Of a stretch of 64,000 nucleotides of DNA, positions 8,484 to 15,980 are shown piece after piece. This DNA is from Thermohalobaculum sp039026375 (lineage in GTDB: Bacteria > Pseudomonadota > Alphaproteobacteria > Rhodobacterales > Rhodobacteraceae), in the NCBI GenBank assembly GCA_039026375.1, contig JBCCML010000019.1, positions 1 through 64,000 on the forward strand. Reading direction: 5' to 3'. The stretch's first letter is position 1; each line of letters begins with the position of its first letter. The position numbers were made by a program, and so were the translations under genes. The notes beneath the pieces are model-generated. The model was not told the DNA's origin, did no database searches, and saw nothing but the letters and a program-made list of their open reading frames with translations.

Positions 8484-8582
8484 CGGGCTCTCCTTCGCTG
8501 CGGGCGTGCAGCCTAGCATTGCCCACCTGACAGCGCCTGTCAGCAGCGACCGCCCAGCCTATCCCTCTGCTAGAAATGCAAA

Positions 8583-8603
8583 GGGCGGCACCCGGTGCCG
8601 CCC
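8583..8603 (-). terminator. Hairpin terminator after gap
   Basis: GGGCGGCAC and GTGCCGCCC form a 9-bp stem with a 3-base loop. On the minus strand it is followed by TTTGCATTTC, so it probably ends the gap transcript 48 bp after its stop codon. Confidence 0.7.
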
Positions 8604-8651
8604 CAATCCGCGCCTGACCGCCAAAGCGATCAGACCAGATCCAATCCTCAA

Positions 8652-9659
8652 TCAGATCAGCTTGGCCATCGCCACGGCGGTGTCCGACATGCGGTTCGAG
8701 AAGCCCCACTCGTTGTCGTACCAGGTCAGGATCGAGCACATGGTCCCGTCCATCACCTTGGTCTGGTCGCAGTGGAACACCGACGAGTGCGGGTCGTGGT
8801 TGAAGTCCATCGAGGTCAGCTTCTCGTCCGTGTAGCCCAGGATGCCGTTCAGCGGGCCGTTGCCGCCGGCAGCCTCGCGCACCGCCTCGTTGATCTCGTC
8901 GGCCGAGGTCTCGCGCTTGGCGATGAACTTGAGATCCACGACCGAGACATTGGGCGTGGGCACCCGGATGGCAAAGCCGTCCAGCTTGCCGTTTAGCTCC
9001 GGCAGCACCAGGCCCACGGCCTTGGCTGCGCCGGTCGAGGTCGGGATCATGTTCATCGCCGCGGCGCGGCTGCGGTAGAGATCCTTGTGCATGGTATCCA
9101 GCGTCGGCTGGTCGCCGGTATAGCTGTGGATCGTCGTCATGATGCCCTTCTCGATGCCGATCTTGTCGTTCAGCACCTTGGCGGCCGGGGCCAGGCAGTT
9201 CGTGGTGCAAGACGCGTTCGAGACGACCAGGTCGTCCGCCGTCAACGCGCCGTCGTTCACCCCAAAGACAATCGTCTTGTCCGCGCCCGAGGCCGGGGCC
9301 GACACCAGCACCCGCTTCGAGCCGTTCTGCAGGTGGGCCGATGCCTTTTCCTTGTCGGCGAAGATGCCCGTGCACTCCATGGCGATGTCGACATTGGCCC
9401 AGGGCAGCTTGGCGGGATCGCGCTCGGCCGTGACCTTGATCGGGCCGCGGCCCACATCGATCGTGTCGCCGTCCACCGTGACCGTGCCGGGGAAGCGGCC
9501 GTGCACGCTGTCATAGCGCATCAGGTGCGCGTTCGTCTCGACCGGGCCCAGATCGTTGATCGCCACGACCTCGATGTCGGTGCGACCCGACTCTATGATC
9601 GCCCGCAGCACGTTCCGCCCGATCCGTCCAAACCCGTTGATGCCAACTTTGACAGCCAT
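8652..9659 (-). CDS. gap: Glyceraldehyde-3-phosphate dehydrogenase, type I
   Basis: A 335-residue cytoplasmic enzyme oxidising glyceraldehyde 3-phosphate to 1,3-bisphosphoglycerate with NAD(P) (EC 1.2.1.12). The Rossmann motif INGFGRIGR is at 7-15. The catalytic Cys151 sits in SNASCTTNC, and the usual HSYTGDQ and WYDNEWGFSNRM segments follow. AIND at 33-36 suggests NAD preference, but this is only a hint. Upstream there is no co-transcribed partner; downstream on the same strand lie the PNPOx-like, GNAT and pgk genes, separated from it by a hairpin terminator. Confidence 0.97.
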   Translation of the reverse strand: MAVKVGINGFGRIGRNVLRAIIESGRTDIEVVAINDLGPVETNAHLMRYDSVHGRFPGTVTVDGDTIDVGRGPIKVTAERDPAKLPWANVDIAMECTGIFADKEKASAHLQNGSKRVLVSAPASGADKTIVFGVNDGALTADDLVVSNASCTTNCLAPAAKVLNDKIGIEKGIMTTIHSYTGDQPTLDTMHKDLYRSRAAAMNMIPTSTGAAKAVGLVLPELNGKLDGFAIRVPTPNVSVVDLKFIAKRETSADEINEAVREAAGGNGPLNGILGYTDEKLTSMDFNHDPHSSVFHCDQTKVMDGTMCSILTWYDNEWGFSNRMSDTAVAMAKLI

Positions 9660-9797
9660 GTCCGTTGCTCCCGATGTGTGAAAATGCGGGCTTCGCCCCC
9701 GGTTGCGCGCGCTTTAGCGGGGCAGCGGGCAAAGATCAATCCGCGCCGCGATCAATTCGGCTTCAGATCGGGTCATGTCTGGGGCAGACAAAATTCA

Positions 9798-9825
9798 GCC
9801 CTGCGCCCGGGATCGAGGGCAGGGC
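9798..9825 (-). terminator. Hairpin terminator after the small acidic-protein genes
   Basis: GCCCTGC and GCAGGGC form a 7-bp stem, extended by neighbouring GC pairs, around a 14-base loop. On the minus strand it is followed by TGAATTTTG. It lies 61 bp beyond the stop of the second small gene and would close that short transcript. Confidence 0.55.
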
Positions 9826-9885
9826 CGGATAGGCATGGTGCGTGCGGGGTTGGGTCGGGGCATAAGAAGCCCGCCTGATCGACGA

Positions 9886-10083
9886 TCAGAACCCCAGTTG
9901 GCCGGCGTCGAACCCCGCGTCCAAGCCTGGATCGATCTCGAAAGTGTCGACGAACGCGCCCAGTTCGAAGTCGACATCGTCCAGATAGTCGTCGTCCCAA
10001 TCCAGATCTTTTGCCTTGGCTTGGAATTCTTGGGCCTCGAACGCCTGGACGGCGCAGTGGATGACGTGCTCGGTGTTGCCCAT
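9886..10083 (-). CDS. Small acidic protein B, function unknown
   Basis: A 65-residue, strongly acidic protein rich in Asp, Phe and Gly, starting after a good AAAGGA site. It resembles the protein encoded 34 bp upstream (protein A, 10117-10281): both have AV-FEA near residue 12 (CAVQAFEAQ here, FAVKNFEAK there), a KD pair, a DV in the middle, phenylalanines alternating with acidic residues, and the identical C-terminal LGF. This points to tandem duplication and divergence. There is no signal peptide, cysteine cluster or membrane segment, so a cytoplasmic role is likely. I recognise no family. Low pI makes a nucleic-acid-binding role unlikely. Confidence 0.7.
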   Translation of the reverse strand: MGNTEHVIHCAVQAFEAQEFQAKAKDLDWDDDYLDDVDFELGAFVDTFEIDPGLDAGFDAGQLGF

Positions 10084-10116
10084 TGTTCTGTCCTTTCCCT
10101 GTCGCGGTGCCTGGGC

Positions 10117-10281
10117 TCAGAAGCCCAGGTCGTCGCCGCCGAAGTCAAAATCGAAGCTGTCGGCGTAGTCGCGGACGTCGTACTCGACGTCGGCGCGGCC
10201 GTAGTCCTTCACCTCGTAGTCGCGGGTCTTGGCTTCGAAGTTCTTTACGGCGAAGCGCATCATGTCATCGGTAGCAGCCAT
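10117..10281 (-). CDS. Small acidic protein A, function unknown
   Basis: A 54-residue protein beginning MAATDDMMRFAVKNFEAK and ending FGGDDLGF, with a strong GAGGAAAG site before the start. It is acidic and aromatic (Tyr and Phe spaced between Asp residues), with no cysteine and no export signal. It is the upstream partner and paralogue of protein B. Upstream are a 15-bp tandem repeat in the leader and two matched palindromes, so its expression is probably controlled by a dedicated regulator. At this length it would be missed by cut-offs of 60 codons. Function unknown. Confidence 0.65.
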   Translation of the reverse strand: MAATDDMMRFAVKNFEAKTRDYEVKDYGRADVEYDVRDYADSFDFDFGGDDLGF

Positions 10282-10311
10282 TGGTCTTTCCTCTTCTTTG
10301 TTACTCGAGCC

Positions 10312-10341
10312 CGTGTTTCTCGGGCCTGTGTTTCTCGGGCC
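10312..10341. repeat. Tandem 15-bp repeat in the leader of the small-protein unit
   Basis: Two copies lie at 10312-10326 (CGTGTTTCTCGGGCC) and 10327-10341 (TGTGTTTCTCGGGCC), differing at one base. They sit 31-60 bp upstream of the start of small protein A, within its probable untranslated leader. Flanking GCCCG and CGGGC can also pair as short hairpins. Confidence 0.7.
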
Positions 10342-10393
10342 GGGTTTGGCGCCGTCTATGAGAGGATTTCTACCGGGGGAATCGGCCGGCGGC

Positions 10394-10409
10394 TGTAGCA
10401 GACGCTACA
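10394..10409. promoter_or_regulatory. Palindromic operator 1 (TGTAGC-N4-GCTACA)
   Basis: TGTAGCAGACGCTACA: perfect 6-bp arms around four bases. It lies 113 bp upstream of the small protein A start. The arms are identical to those of the second site, whose centre is 33 bp away, about three helical turns. A TTGACA on the minus strand (10415 to 10410) abuts it. Confidence 0.65.
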
Positions 10410-10426
10410 TGTCAAAAAGAAATTTA

Positions 10427-10442
10427 TGTAGCATATGCTACA
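10427..10442. promoter_or_regulatory. Palindromic operator 2 (TGTAGC-N4-GCTACA)
   Basis: TGTAGCATATGCTACA: a fully symmetrical 16-mer with the same arms as the first site. It overlaps the last codons and stop of the sulfotransferase gene, yet lies upstream of the small-protein unit on the same strand. The matched pair suggests two cooperating dimers of one regulator, whose identity is not visible here. Confidence 0.65.
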
Positions 10443-11313
10443 GGTTCCAGGCGGCGGGCAGGGCGCCCAGACGGTCCTGGCAGAACGTGTATTGCGGCGC
10501 CAGCAGGCGCCTAAGCTGGCCGCGCACGGCATCGGGCAGGGCGGTGGTGTCCGGCGTCCGGTTCTGGCGGATGGTATCGGGCGGCAGGCCCGGCAAGCCC
10601 AGCGTCTGGCTAAGCGCGGGCAGCGACCGGCCGTCCACCAGATCCTCGCTGAACAGGATCAACAGCTGGTCCGGGTGGAACACCTGGTCCAGCATGCGGA
10701 TTGTCCGTATGTAATCCGACCGCTCGATCACCGCGCGTTGGCGGACCAGGGTTTGCCAGTCCCGCAACACGTCGATCTCGGGGTCCTCCTGCGTCAGGCT
10801 GCGCAAGTGGGACCAGAGGCGCGCCACCGGATCGCGCAGCACCAACAGCACTTTTAACACCAGCCCCTGGGTCTGGAAGAACGCGCGGACATAGCCAAAG
10901 GCCTGGGCGTCCAGCAGGGCGTATTGCGGCGTAATCTCGGTGAAGACCCGCGTCCGGGCCTGCGCCATCCGCGCAAAATGCCCGAAATAGGCGTTGTCAT
11001 CATAGAGCATCTGCAGCCCGTCGATCGCGGCCTGCAGGTGGCTGTTCGTCGCGACCTCGCCCACGGGGTCGGGTGCCTCGGCCAGATAGCTCTGCACCAA
11101 TGCCGTCATCCGGGGCGTGAAGGGCGGGTGTCCCTTGGGCGGAAACTTGGCGTTGAAGAAGTGCAGCTCCTTCAGGGGAGTCGCCGCGACCTCCGGCATC
11201 CCGGCCACGTGCTGAAAGACCCACGAGGTCGCGCACTTCATGGCGCCGATGCCCAGCAGAAAGGTCTTGCCCTCCAGCTCGGGATAGCGGCGCAGATGGG
11301 TCAGATCGGGCAT
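10438..11313 (-). CDS. Sulfotransferase family protein
   Basis: A 291-residue protein of the PAPS-dependent sulfotransferase superfamily. The start at 11313 follows GGGAGG; a longer frame upstream is not supported. The 5'-phosphosulfate-binding loop is FLLGIGAMKCATSWVFQHV near residue 20 (usual form GxxKxGTT). The 3'-phosphate-binding segment is VLLVLRDPVARLWSHLRSL in the middle. The acceptor is unknown; similar proteins modify glycans, heparosan-type polymers or small molecules. It is divergent from the 595-residue gene, whose N-terminal part looks glycan-related, so both might act on a surface polysaccharide. Confidence 0.88.
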   Translation of the reverse strand: MPDLTHLRRYPELEGKTFLLGIGAMKCATSWVFQHVAGMPEVAATPLKELHFFNAKFPPKGHPPFTPRMTALVQSYLAEAPDPVGEVATNSHLQAAIDGLQMLYDDNAYFGHFARMAQARTRVFTEITPQYALLDAQAFGYVRAFFQTQGLVLKVLLVLRDPVARLWSHLRSLTQEDPEIDVLRDWQTLVRQRAVIERSDYIRTIRMLDQVFHPDQLLILFSEDLVDGRSLPALSQTLGLPGLPPDTIRQNRTPDTTALPDAVRGQLRRLLAPQYTFCQDRLGALPAAWNL

Positions 11314-11433
11314 CGGGCCTCCCAGCCTGGGCAGGGTAGGGCCTGACCCAAGCCCCACGCAAGGTGGCGTTAAGCCGGCTGCGCTATGCCGTCCGGGGTG
11401 ATGCGTGAGTGGTGAGAACGGGAGGACGGGTCC

Positions 11434-13221
11434 ATGGACGCGGCAGCAGGACCTTTTGCGGGCGTGGAAGTCGGCCTGGAAGTCGGCGTGGAAGTCGGCG
11501 TGCAGACCGGCCCCGAGGGCGCCAAGGCAGGAGACGAAGCGGCACCCCACGATCCTTGCCGCCCCTGGACTGCTGCGCATTTCCTGACCTTCTCGAACGA
11601 CACGCCGCCCTTTGCCCGGAACGCGCGCGCCTTTTGCGAAAGCGCACGCGAGGTGGGCTTTGCCAGCGCCACCCACATTCAGCAGGACGATCTGCGCGAC
11701 ACGCCCTTTTGGCGCCGCCATGCCGAGACGCTGGAGCAACCGCGCGGCGCGGGCTACTGGCTGTGGAAGCCCCACATCATCCGCGAGAAACTGCAGCAGA
11801 TGGCGCCGGGCGAGGTGCTGATCTATTCGGATGCCGGGCGCGGGCTGGTCCATCACCTAAGCCTGTTCGACGAGATGCCCGAGACTCTGTTGAAGCTCGC
11901 CGGCCTCTCGCCCAAGGGCTTCCTGCTGGGCTGGTCGTCCAACTGGGCGACCCAGGCGCGCTTTACCAAGGGCGATTGCTTTCACCTGCTGGGCGCCAAC
12001 ACGCCGGAGATGTGGAACGCGCCCCAGATCGCCGCGACCTGGAGCATCTGGACCCCGTCGCAGGACGCCTTCAAGTTCCTGGGCCGGTGGCTCAAGGCCT
12101 GCATGGATCCGCGCATTCTGACCGATCTGCCGGATAGTTGCGGCACGCCCGCCCAATCCGATCTGGACCGCCACCTGCACGACCAGGCGGCGATGTCGAT
12201 CCTGGCCCATCAGACCAAGGCGCCGTACCTCAAGTTCCACACCGGTCCCGCCAAGCAGGCGATGATCGCCGCCCGGGCCCAGGCGAAAAGCGCGGTCGAT
12301 TTCCTCAAGCGCGTGCCCAACGTGGACGCGGTGCTGGACCGTCTGTTACCGGAGGGTTTTCTGGCGGCGGATCAGCCGGACCCTGCGGATCTGAGCGCGG
12401 TGATCGGCTATTTCGACCCGCGCGAGGGGGTGCCGGACCTGTCCGCGGCCCGTGGCGGCCGCCCGGCCGGCCAGCAGACCGCGGATCTGCTGCGCCTGGC
12501 GCGCGAGGCGCCGGAGCAGATCGGCTGGAGCGAGGTCCACGTCGGCACACCGAAGCCGATGCGCGCGGTGGTCCAGCGCCTCTACGATGGGCTAACCAAG
12601 CCGCAGATCCTGTCGCTGCGCGAGACGTTGATCAAAGATGTCCAGGCGCGCCTGCCGCTGACCCCAGTGCCGAACAACTCCCCCGACATGCACCGGCTGC
12701 GCCAGATCTGCACCGACGTGATCCTGGCGCGGGCCGGGCAGATGGACGTCGACATCGACGACACGCGCTGGTCCGAGCTGTGGCGCGCCATGCCGGGCGA
12801 TGTGCGCAATCTGTGGCGCTGGACGATCCTGCACCTGCCGCCCCGGACGCAGCCCGATCTGCGCGCCGACATGGCCCGGCGCTTTGCCCAGGCGCGGCGC
12901 ACCGCGCCCAGCGACCAACTGGCCTATCTGGCCATCGCCGACGATCTGGCGGCGCTGCATGCAGAGCTGCCCGGCGGCATGGACAAACGCTCGATCTTCC
13001 CGGCGTGGTGGGCGATCTGGCAGAACATGGACGCCCAGGCGCAAGGCCGCTGGGCCGTCAGCGTGCGCGGCCTGGCGGATGTTGATCTGGTTGCCCGGCA
13101 GGAGGCGCTGGTTCAGGCCATGTCAGACCACGCCCCCGGCACACCGGCCTGGCACACCGCGCTGGAAGACGCCCTGGAAGACGCCCCGGCCGAGCCGGAC
13201 ACACAGGAAGCCGCCGCCTAA
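11434..13221 (+). CDS. Large protein with glycosyltransferase-like N-terminal half
   Basis: A 595-residue protein with GGGAGGA before ATG 11434. Residues 10-26 are a VEVG repeat encoded by tandem 12-bp units. Residues about 48-230 recall proteins of polysaccharide gene clusters: FLTFSND, GYWLWKPHIIREKLQQMAPGEVLIYSDAG, the last part with a DxG-type site where a nucleotide-sugar enzyme would have an acidic metal ligand. The C-terminal 350 residues are helical-looking, with no family recognised. No signal peptide or membrane segment. It is transcribed divergently from the sulfotransferase gene. Glycosyltransferase activity is an inference from the local motif, not proven. Confidence 0.65.
   Translation: MDAAAGPFAGVEVGLEVGVEVGVQTGPEGAKAGDEAAPHDPCRPWTAAHFLTFSNDTPPFARNARAFCESAREVGFASATHIQQDDLRDTPFWRRHAETLEQPRGAGYWLWKPHIIREKLQQMAPGEVLIYSDAGRGLVHHLSLFDEMPETLLKLAGLSPKGFLLGWSSNWATQARFTKGDCFHLLGANTPEMWNAPQIAATWSIWTPSQDAFKFLGRWLKACMDPRILTDLPDSCGTPAQSDLDRHLHDQAAMSILAHQTKAPYLKFHTGPAKQAMIAARAQAKSAVDFLKRVPNVDAVLDRLLPEGFLAADQPDPADLSAVIGYFDPREGVPDLSAARGGRPAGQQTADLLRLAREAPEQIGWSEVHVGTPKPMRAVVQRLYDGLTKPQILSLRETLIKDVQARLPLTPVPNNSPDMHRLRQICTDVILARAGQMDVDIDDTRWSELWRAMPGDVRNLWRWTILHLPPRTQPDLRADMARRFAQARRTAPSDQLAYLAIADDLAALHAELPGGMDKRSIFPAWWAIWQNMDAQAQGRWAVSVRGLADVDLVARQEALVQAMSDHAPGTPAWHTALEDALEDAPAEPDTQEAAA
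11464..11511 (+). repeat. Tandem 12-bp coding repeat
   Basis: Three near-identical units, GTGGAAGTCGGC at 11464 and 11488 and CTGGAAGTCGGC at 11476, are followed by a diverged fourth from 11500. They encode (V/L)EVG repeats near the N-terminus of the 595-residue protein. Such repeats change copy number by slippage without breaking the frame. Confidence 0.8.
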
Positions 13222-13250
13222 CCGGCCCTGACCAACCCCTCGCCAACCGC

Positions 13251-13670
13251 CTATGCGATATGGCCCAGCTGCCGCGCGATCGAGGCCGCGTCGTAGTAGT
13301 CGCGCCCCTCGACCACCATGCCGTTCTGGACACGCATCATCGAGCAGTAGCGCACCTCCATGAATTTGCCCGATGGCGGGAACGCCCCCAGCGTTGAGTT
13401 CAGCGGACCAGTCTGCGTGCCGCGGTTCAGGAACTCGACCACCGCCCATTCGCCCTGCACGACGATGTGAGTGATCTTGACCTCGCCGTCCGGGAAAGCT
13501 GCGCGCCAGCGATGGTAATCGGCCTTGTATGCCTCGGGCCCCACCTGCGCCTCGCTGCGGGCCACGTCCTCGAACCGGCAATCGGGCGCAATCACCCGGG
13601 CGCCGCGCTCGGGATCGCGCAAATCCCAGGATTCGTGGAACTGGCGCACGGCCTTCTCGGTTTCTGTCAT
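13251..13670 (-). CDS. SnoaL-like / NTF2-fold protein
   Basis: A 139-residue protein of the SnoaL-like (NTF2-like) family. The start at 13670 follows a strong GGGGGGA site. Typical features are an N-terminal helix with AVRQFHESWDLRDPERG, then VIAPDCRFEDVAR, and the region YHRWRAAFPDGEVKITHIVVQGEWAVVEF, which matches the conserved core including the hydrophobic ligand pocket. Members act as polyketide cyclases, dehalogenases or binding proteins; the substrate here is unknown. It lies between convergent and divergent neighbours: the 595-residue gene ends 30 bp away and the ABM gene starts on the opposite strand 120 bp upstream. Confidence 0.88.
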   Translation of the reverse strand: MTETEKAVRQFHESWDLRDPERGARVIAPDCRFEDVARSEAQVGPEAYKADYHRWRAAFPDGEVKITHIVVQGEWAVVEFLNRGTQTGPLNSTLGAFPPSGKFMEVRYCSMMRVQNGMVVEGRDYYDAASIARQLGHIA

Positions 13671-13790
13671 CTGATATCCCCCCACAGCTGCACCGGATCG
13701 CTGGCCCTCACCTTGTCCAGCCCCGGCCGGCAGGGCAAGGTGGCGCCAAACCAGAGGCAATCAGACCAAACCACACCAGAGGAGGACGCC

Positions 13791-14090
13791 ATGATCATCG
13801 TTGCCGGTCATTTCAAATTCACCCCCGGGCACGACGACGCTATCCGCGCCGCCATGATCGACATGATGAACGAAAGCGCCAAAGAGGACGGCTGCCACCA
13901 CTACCGCTTCTACCGCGATGTCGAGGATCCCTCGGTCTACCATGTCTATGAGGAGTGGGAATCGGACGCGCACCTGGCCGCCCACGCCGCCAGCGCGCAC
14001 ATGAAGGTGTTTCGCGGCAAGCTGGGCGAGATCGGCGTGGAAATGCGCGATGTCTCGAAACGCGAGGGCGGGGAGGCAACGAAGATCTGA
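13791..14090 (+). CDS. Antibiotic biosynthesis monooxygenase (ABM) domain protein
   Basis: A 99-residue protein of the ABM fold, starting after AGGAGGA. Typical segments are MIIVAGHFKFTPGHDDAI, then NESAKEDGCHHYRFYRDVEDPSVYHVYEEWES, and HAASAHMKVFRGKL, matching the YgiN-type group of small dimeric quinol monooxygenases, which oxidise quinols or polyketides without a cofactor. No cofactor or metal motif is needed. The stop overlaps the start of the next gene (TGATG), so the two are translated together. Confidence 0.9.
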   Translation: MIIVAGHFKFTPGHDDAIRAAMIDMMNESAKEDGCHHYRFYRDVEDPSVYHVYEEWESDAHLAAHAASAHMKVFRGKLGEIGVEMRDVSKREGGEATKI

Positions 14091-14722
14091 TGCGCTTGGG
14101 GCGCCTGCCACTTGTGCTGGGCCTGTCGCTGTGCCTGGGCTTGGCCGTGTGTCTGACCCAGGGTTTGGCCCAGCCAGTCCAGGCCGACGAGCGGCTTTGG
14201 GGCGACCGGTACGATGTGCTGGTCGGCCAGCCAGGGGTCGAGGTCACGCTGGGCCAGACAGAGAATGGCACCCGGCAACGGGGGTTCAGCTTGCCTGGCG
14301 GCGTCACGCTGTCCCAGACCGACGGGGTTGGCACGATGGGCATGGACCGCTCGGGCAAGGGCGCGCTGCTTTGTACCTGGGAGATCTATCTGATGATCCG
14401 CCTGGCGTTGGACCATTGCCAGGGGTTGGAGATGCCCCAGCACGCGGCGGCGCTGAATGCGGGTCTTGCCCGGATGGAGCGCTTCATCGTTGCCAACAGC
14501 TATGGGTTTTGGACCGAGGCAGCGATCGCGGCACGCCGCCAACGCCGCATTGACCGGCTCTTGGCCGCAAAACCCGCGGGGGCGGAGCGGGTCGATTGCT
14601 CGCGCGGGGATATGAAGGATCTGGCAACACGGCTGACCGTGGTGCCGCCGGATCAGATGAGCACCGAGTTGGACGCGGCGATGGCGATCCCACGCTTCCC
14701 GGTGATGAACCCCTGCTTGTAA
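14090..14722 (+). CDS. Secreted protein, function unknown
   Basis: A 210-residue protein with a Sec signal peptide (RLPLVLGLSLCLGLAVCL, cleavage probably after VQA around residue 32). Its ATG shares one base with the stop of the ABM gene, so it is translationally coupled to it. The mature protein contains LGQTENGTRQRGFSLPGGV, a central hydrophobic helix around CTWEIYLMIRLAL, and three cysteines (in LLCTWE, LDHCQG and NPCL) plus another in VDCSRG, which could make two disulfides in the periplasm. No family is recognised. Confidence 0.75.
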   Translation: MRLGRLPLVLGLSLCLGLAVCLTQGLAQPVQADERLWGDRYDVLVGQPGVEVTLGQTENGTRQRGFSLPGGVTLSQTDGVGTMGMDRSGKGALLCTWEIYLMIRLALDHCQGLEMPQHAAALNAGLARMERFIVANSYGFWTEAAIAARRQRRIDRLLAAKPAGAERVDCSRGDMKDLATRLTVVPPDQMSTELDAAMAIPRFPVMNPCL

Positions 14723-14957
14723 TAGGGTTCAGGCGGTCGTTTCTATCTTGTGCCAGGTACCTGCGAGCGCACCGCAAGCGCAGCCGGGCACTCGACCAGC
14801 TCGGATATGCCTTTGCCTAAGGTCAACACTCAGCGCCGCGTATGAAAACACGAGTGTGCACAAGAAATCGCAGCGTGCTTGACCGGCCTAGCCCCGCCTA
14901 GACTTCGTTCTTGAACATAAAACGAGCATGCTGACTTGGCTTCCCAGTAGCAACGGG

Positions 14958-15874
14958 TCAATTTTGATAAGGCAGCTCTTTAACCACCCTGAAACCTAAG
15001 GTGCTAAATCGTTGACCCGTTACAGAAAAGCCCCGGTTGGCTGGTCGTGTGGCAAACATCGACGAAAGGAAGCTTCCACCTCGTGCCGCTATCTGTTCAT
15101 ACTCTGCGTGAGACTGCATCAACCAAATGCTGGATTTAGACCACCCAGCGTATCCCGCAGTGTAGCAGGAGCGCGTGTATTCCTTGACGTTTCCAGACAT
15201 GTGTCTGAGACTCCAAGCGTTCGCAGAGTCTAGGGCTTCGACCGGTACTGTGATCCCACGACTAAAGAGGCCGCCAGGGCGATCGACACCCTGGGTAATT
15301 GACGCCGAGAAGTTTGCTTGCTCGGAAGTCAACACATCACCCTGCGCAAACCGTGTCTGGGTTCCAGCCCGCGCGGCATACTCCCATTCAGCCTCCGTAG
15401 GCAGCCGGTAGGCTTCCGTCCCCAATTTCGAATTCAACCATGCCACGTAGGTTTTCGCATCTTCTAGCGACACGTATCGTACGGGGTGTGTTCCGCCAAT
15501 CCACTGGCGACTTGCCGGTGTCCGATCGGGGGGGCGTATCCACCGCAACCACCGTCCCTAACGCAGGCCATCCACTGGTCATGTGTGACTTCTGTGCGTC
15601 CGATGGCAATGGGAACATCGATTTCGACCTCATGGCGAGGAAGCTCGTGTTGCCAGGTTATCCATGGTCCGTCGAACCTGAAAACGTGCGTAGATTTTCC
15701 ACCGGTCACAGTCGGTAAGCGAACCTCATTTGGTTGAGGCCCCATCCAAAAGCTACCTAACGGCAGTTCGACCATCTCAGGGCAGGCGTCGCAACCCTTA
15801 AATGTCTCCAATGGCGCAGCGTGCGCGACTGGCGCGACCAGCAGCAAACAGAACGCCAGGATCCGCGTCATCAT
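14958..15874 (-). pseudogene. SUMF1/formylglycine-generating-like gene broken by a frameshift
   Basis: Two frames on the minus strand together make one SUMF1-domain (FGE-sulfatase) protein of about 305 residues. The N-terminal frame starts at ATG 15874 or 15871 with a signal peptide (ILAFCLLLVAPVAHA) and runs through VELPLGSFWMG and IAIGRTEVTHDQWMACV to GGYAPP. The C-terminal frame continues with RTPASRQWIGG, HPVRYVSLEDAKTYVAWLN, RLPTEAEWEYAARAGT, MSGNVKEYT and ARGGSF, ending at 14958. The break is at a run of seven G at 15528-15534; eight would restore GGYAPPPDRTPA. The catalytic cysteine pair of true FGE is not seen in the ARGGSF region. It could be a sequencing error, a decayed gene or a slippage switch. 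Codon use looks less GC-rich than its neighbours. Confidence 0.8.
15528..15534. other. Homopolymer of seven G at the frameshift
   Basis: A run of seven G on the plus strand (seven C on the coding strand) is the point where the SUMF1-domain reading frame changes. A one-base gain would join the two halves in frame. Confidence 0.8.
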
Positions 15875-15980
15875 CGCAATCCACCCAAGCGGACGCCGCC
15901 GAATGCCAATCACCGGTACGGTGGGGCCGCGCGGCATAGGTTCGTGCGGCGCTTCCCGGGGCTGAGCCCGTGCCTCTAGG

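Noticed and set aside
9775..10398. Plus-strand 207-residue frame over the small acidic genes
   Set aside because: It lies antisense to the two small genes, which have good ribosome sites and paralogy; the frame itself lacks any family pattern.
10394..10442. PpsR/CrtJ sites
   Set aside because: The spacing is TGT-N10-ACA, not TGT-N12-ACA, and no photosynthesis gene is adjacent.
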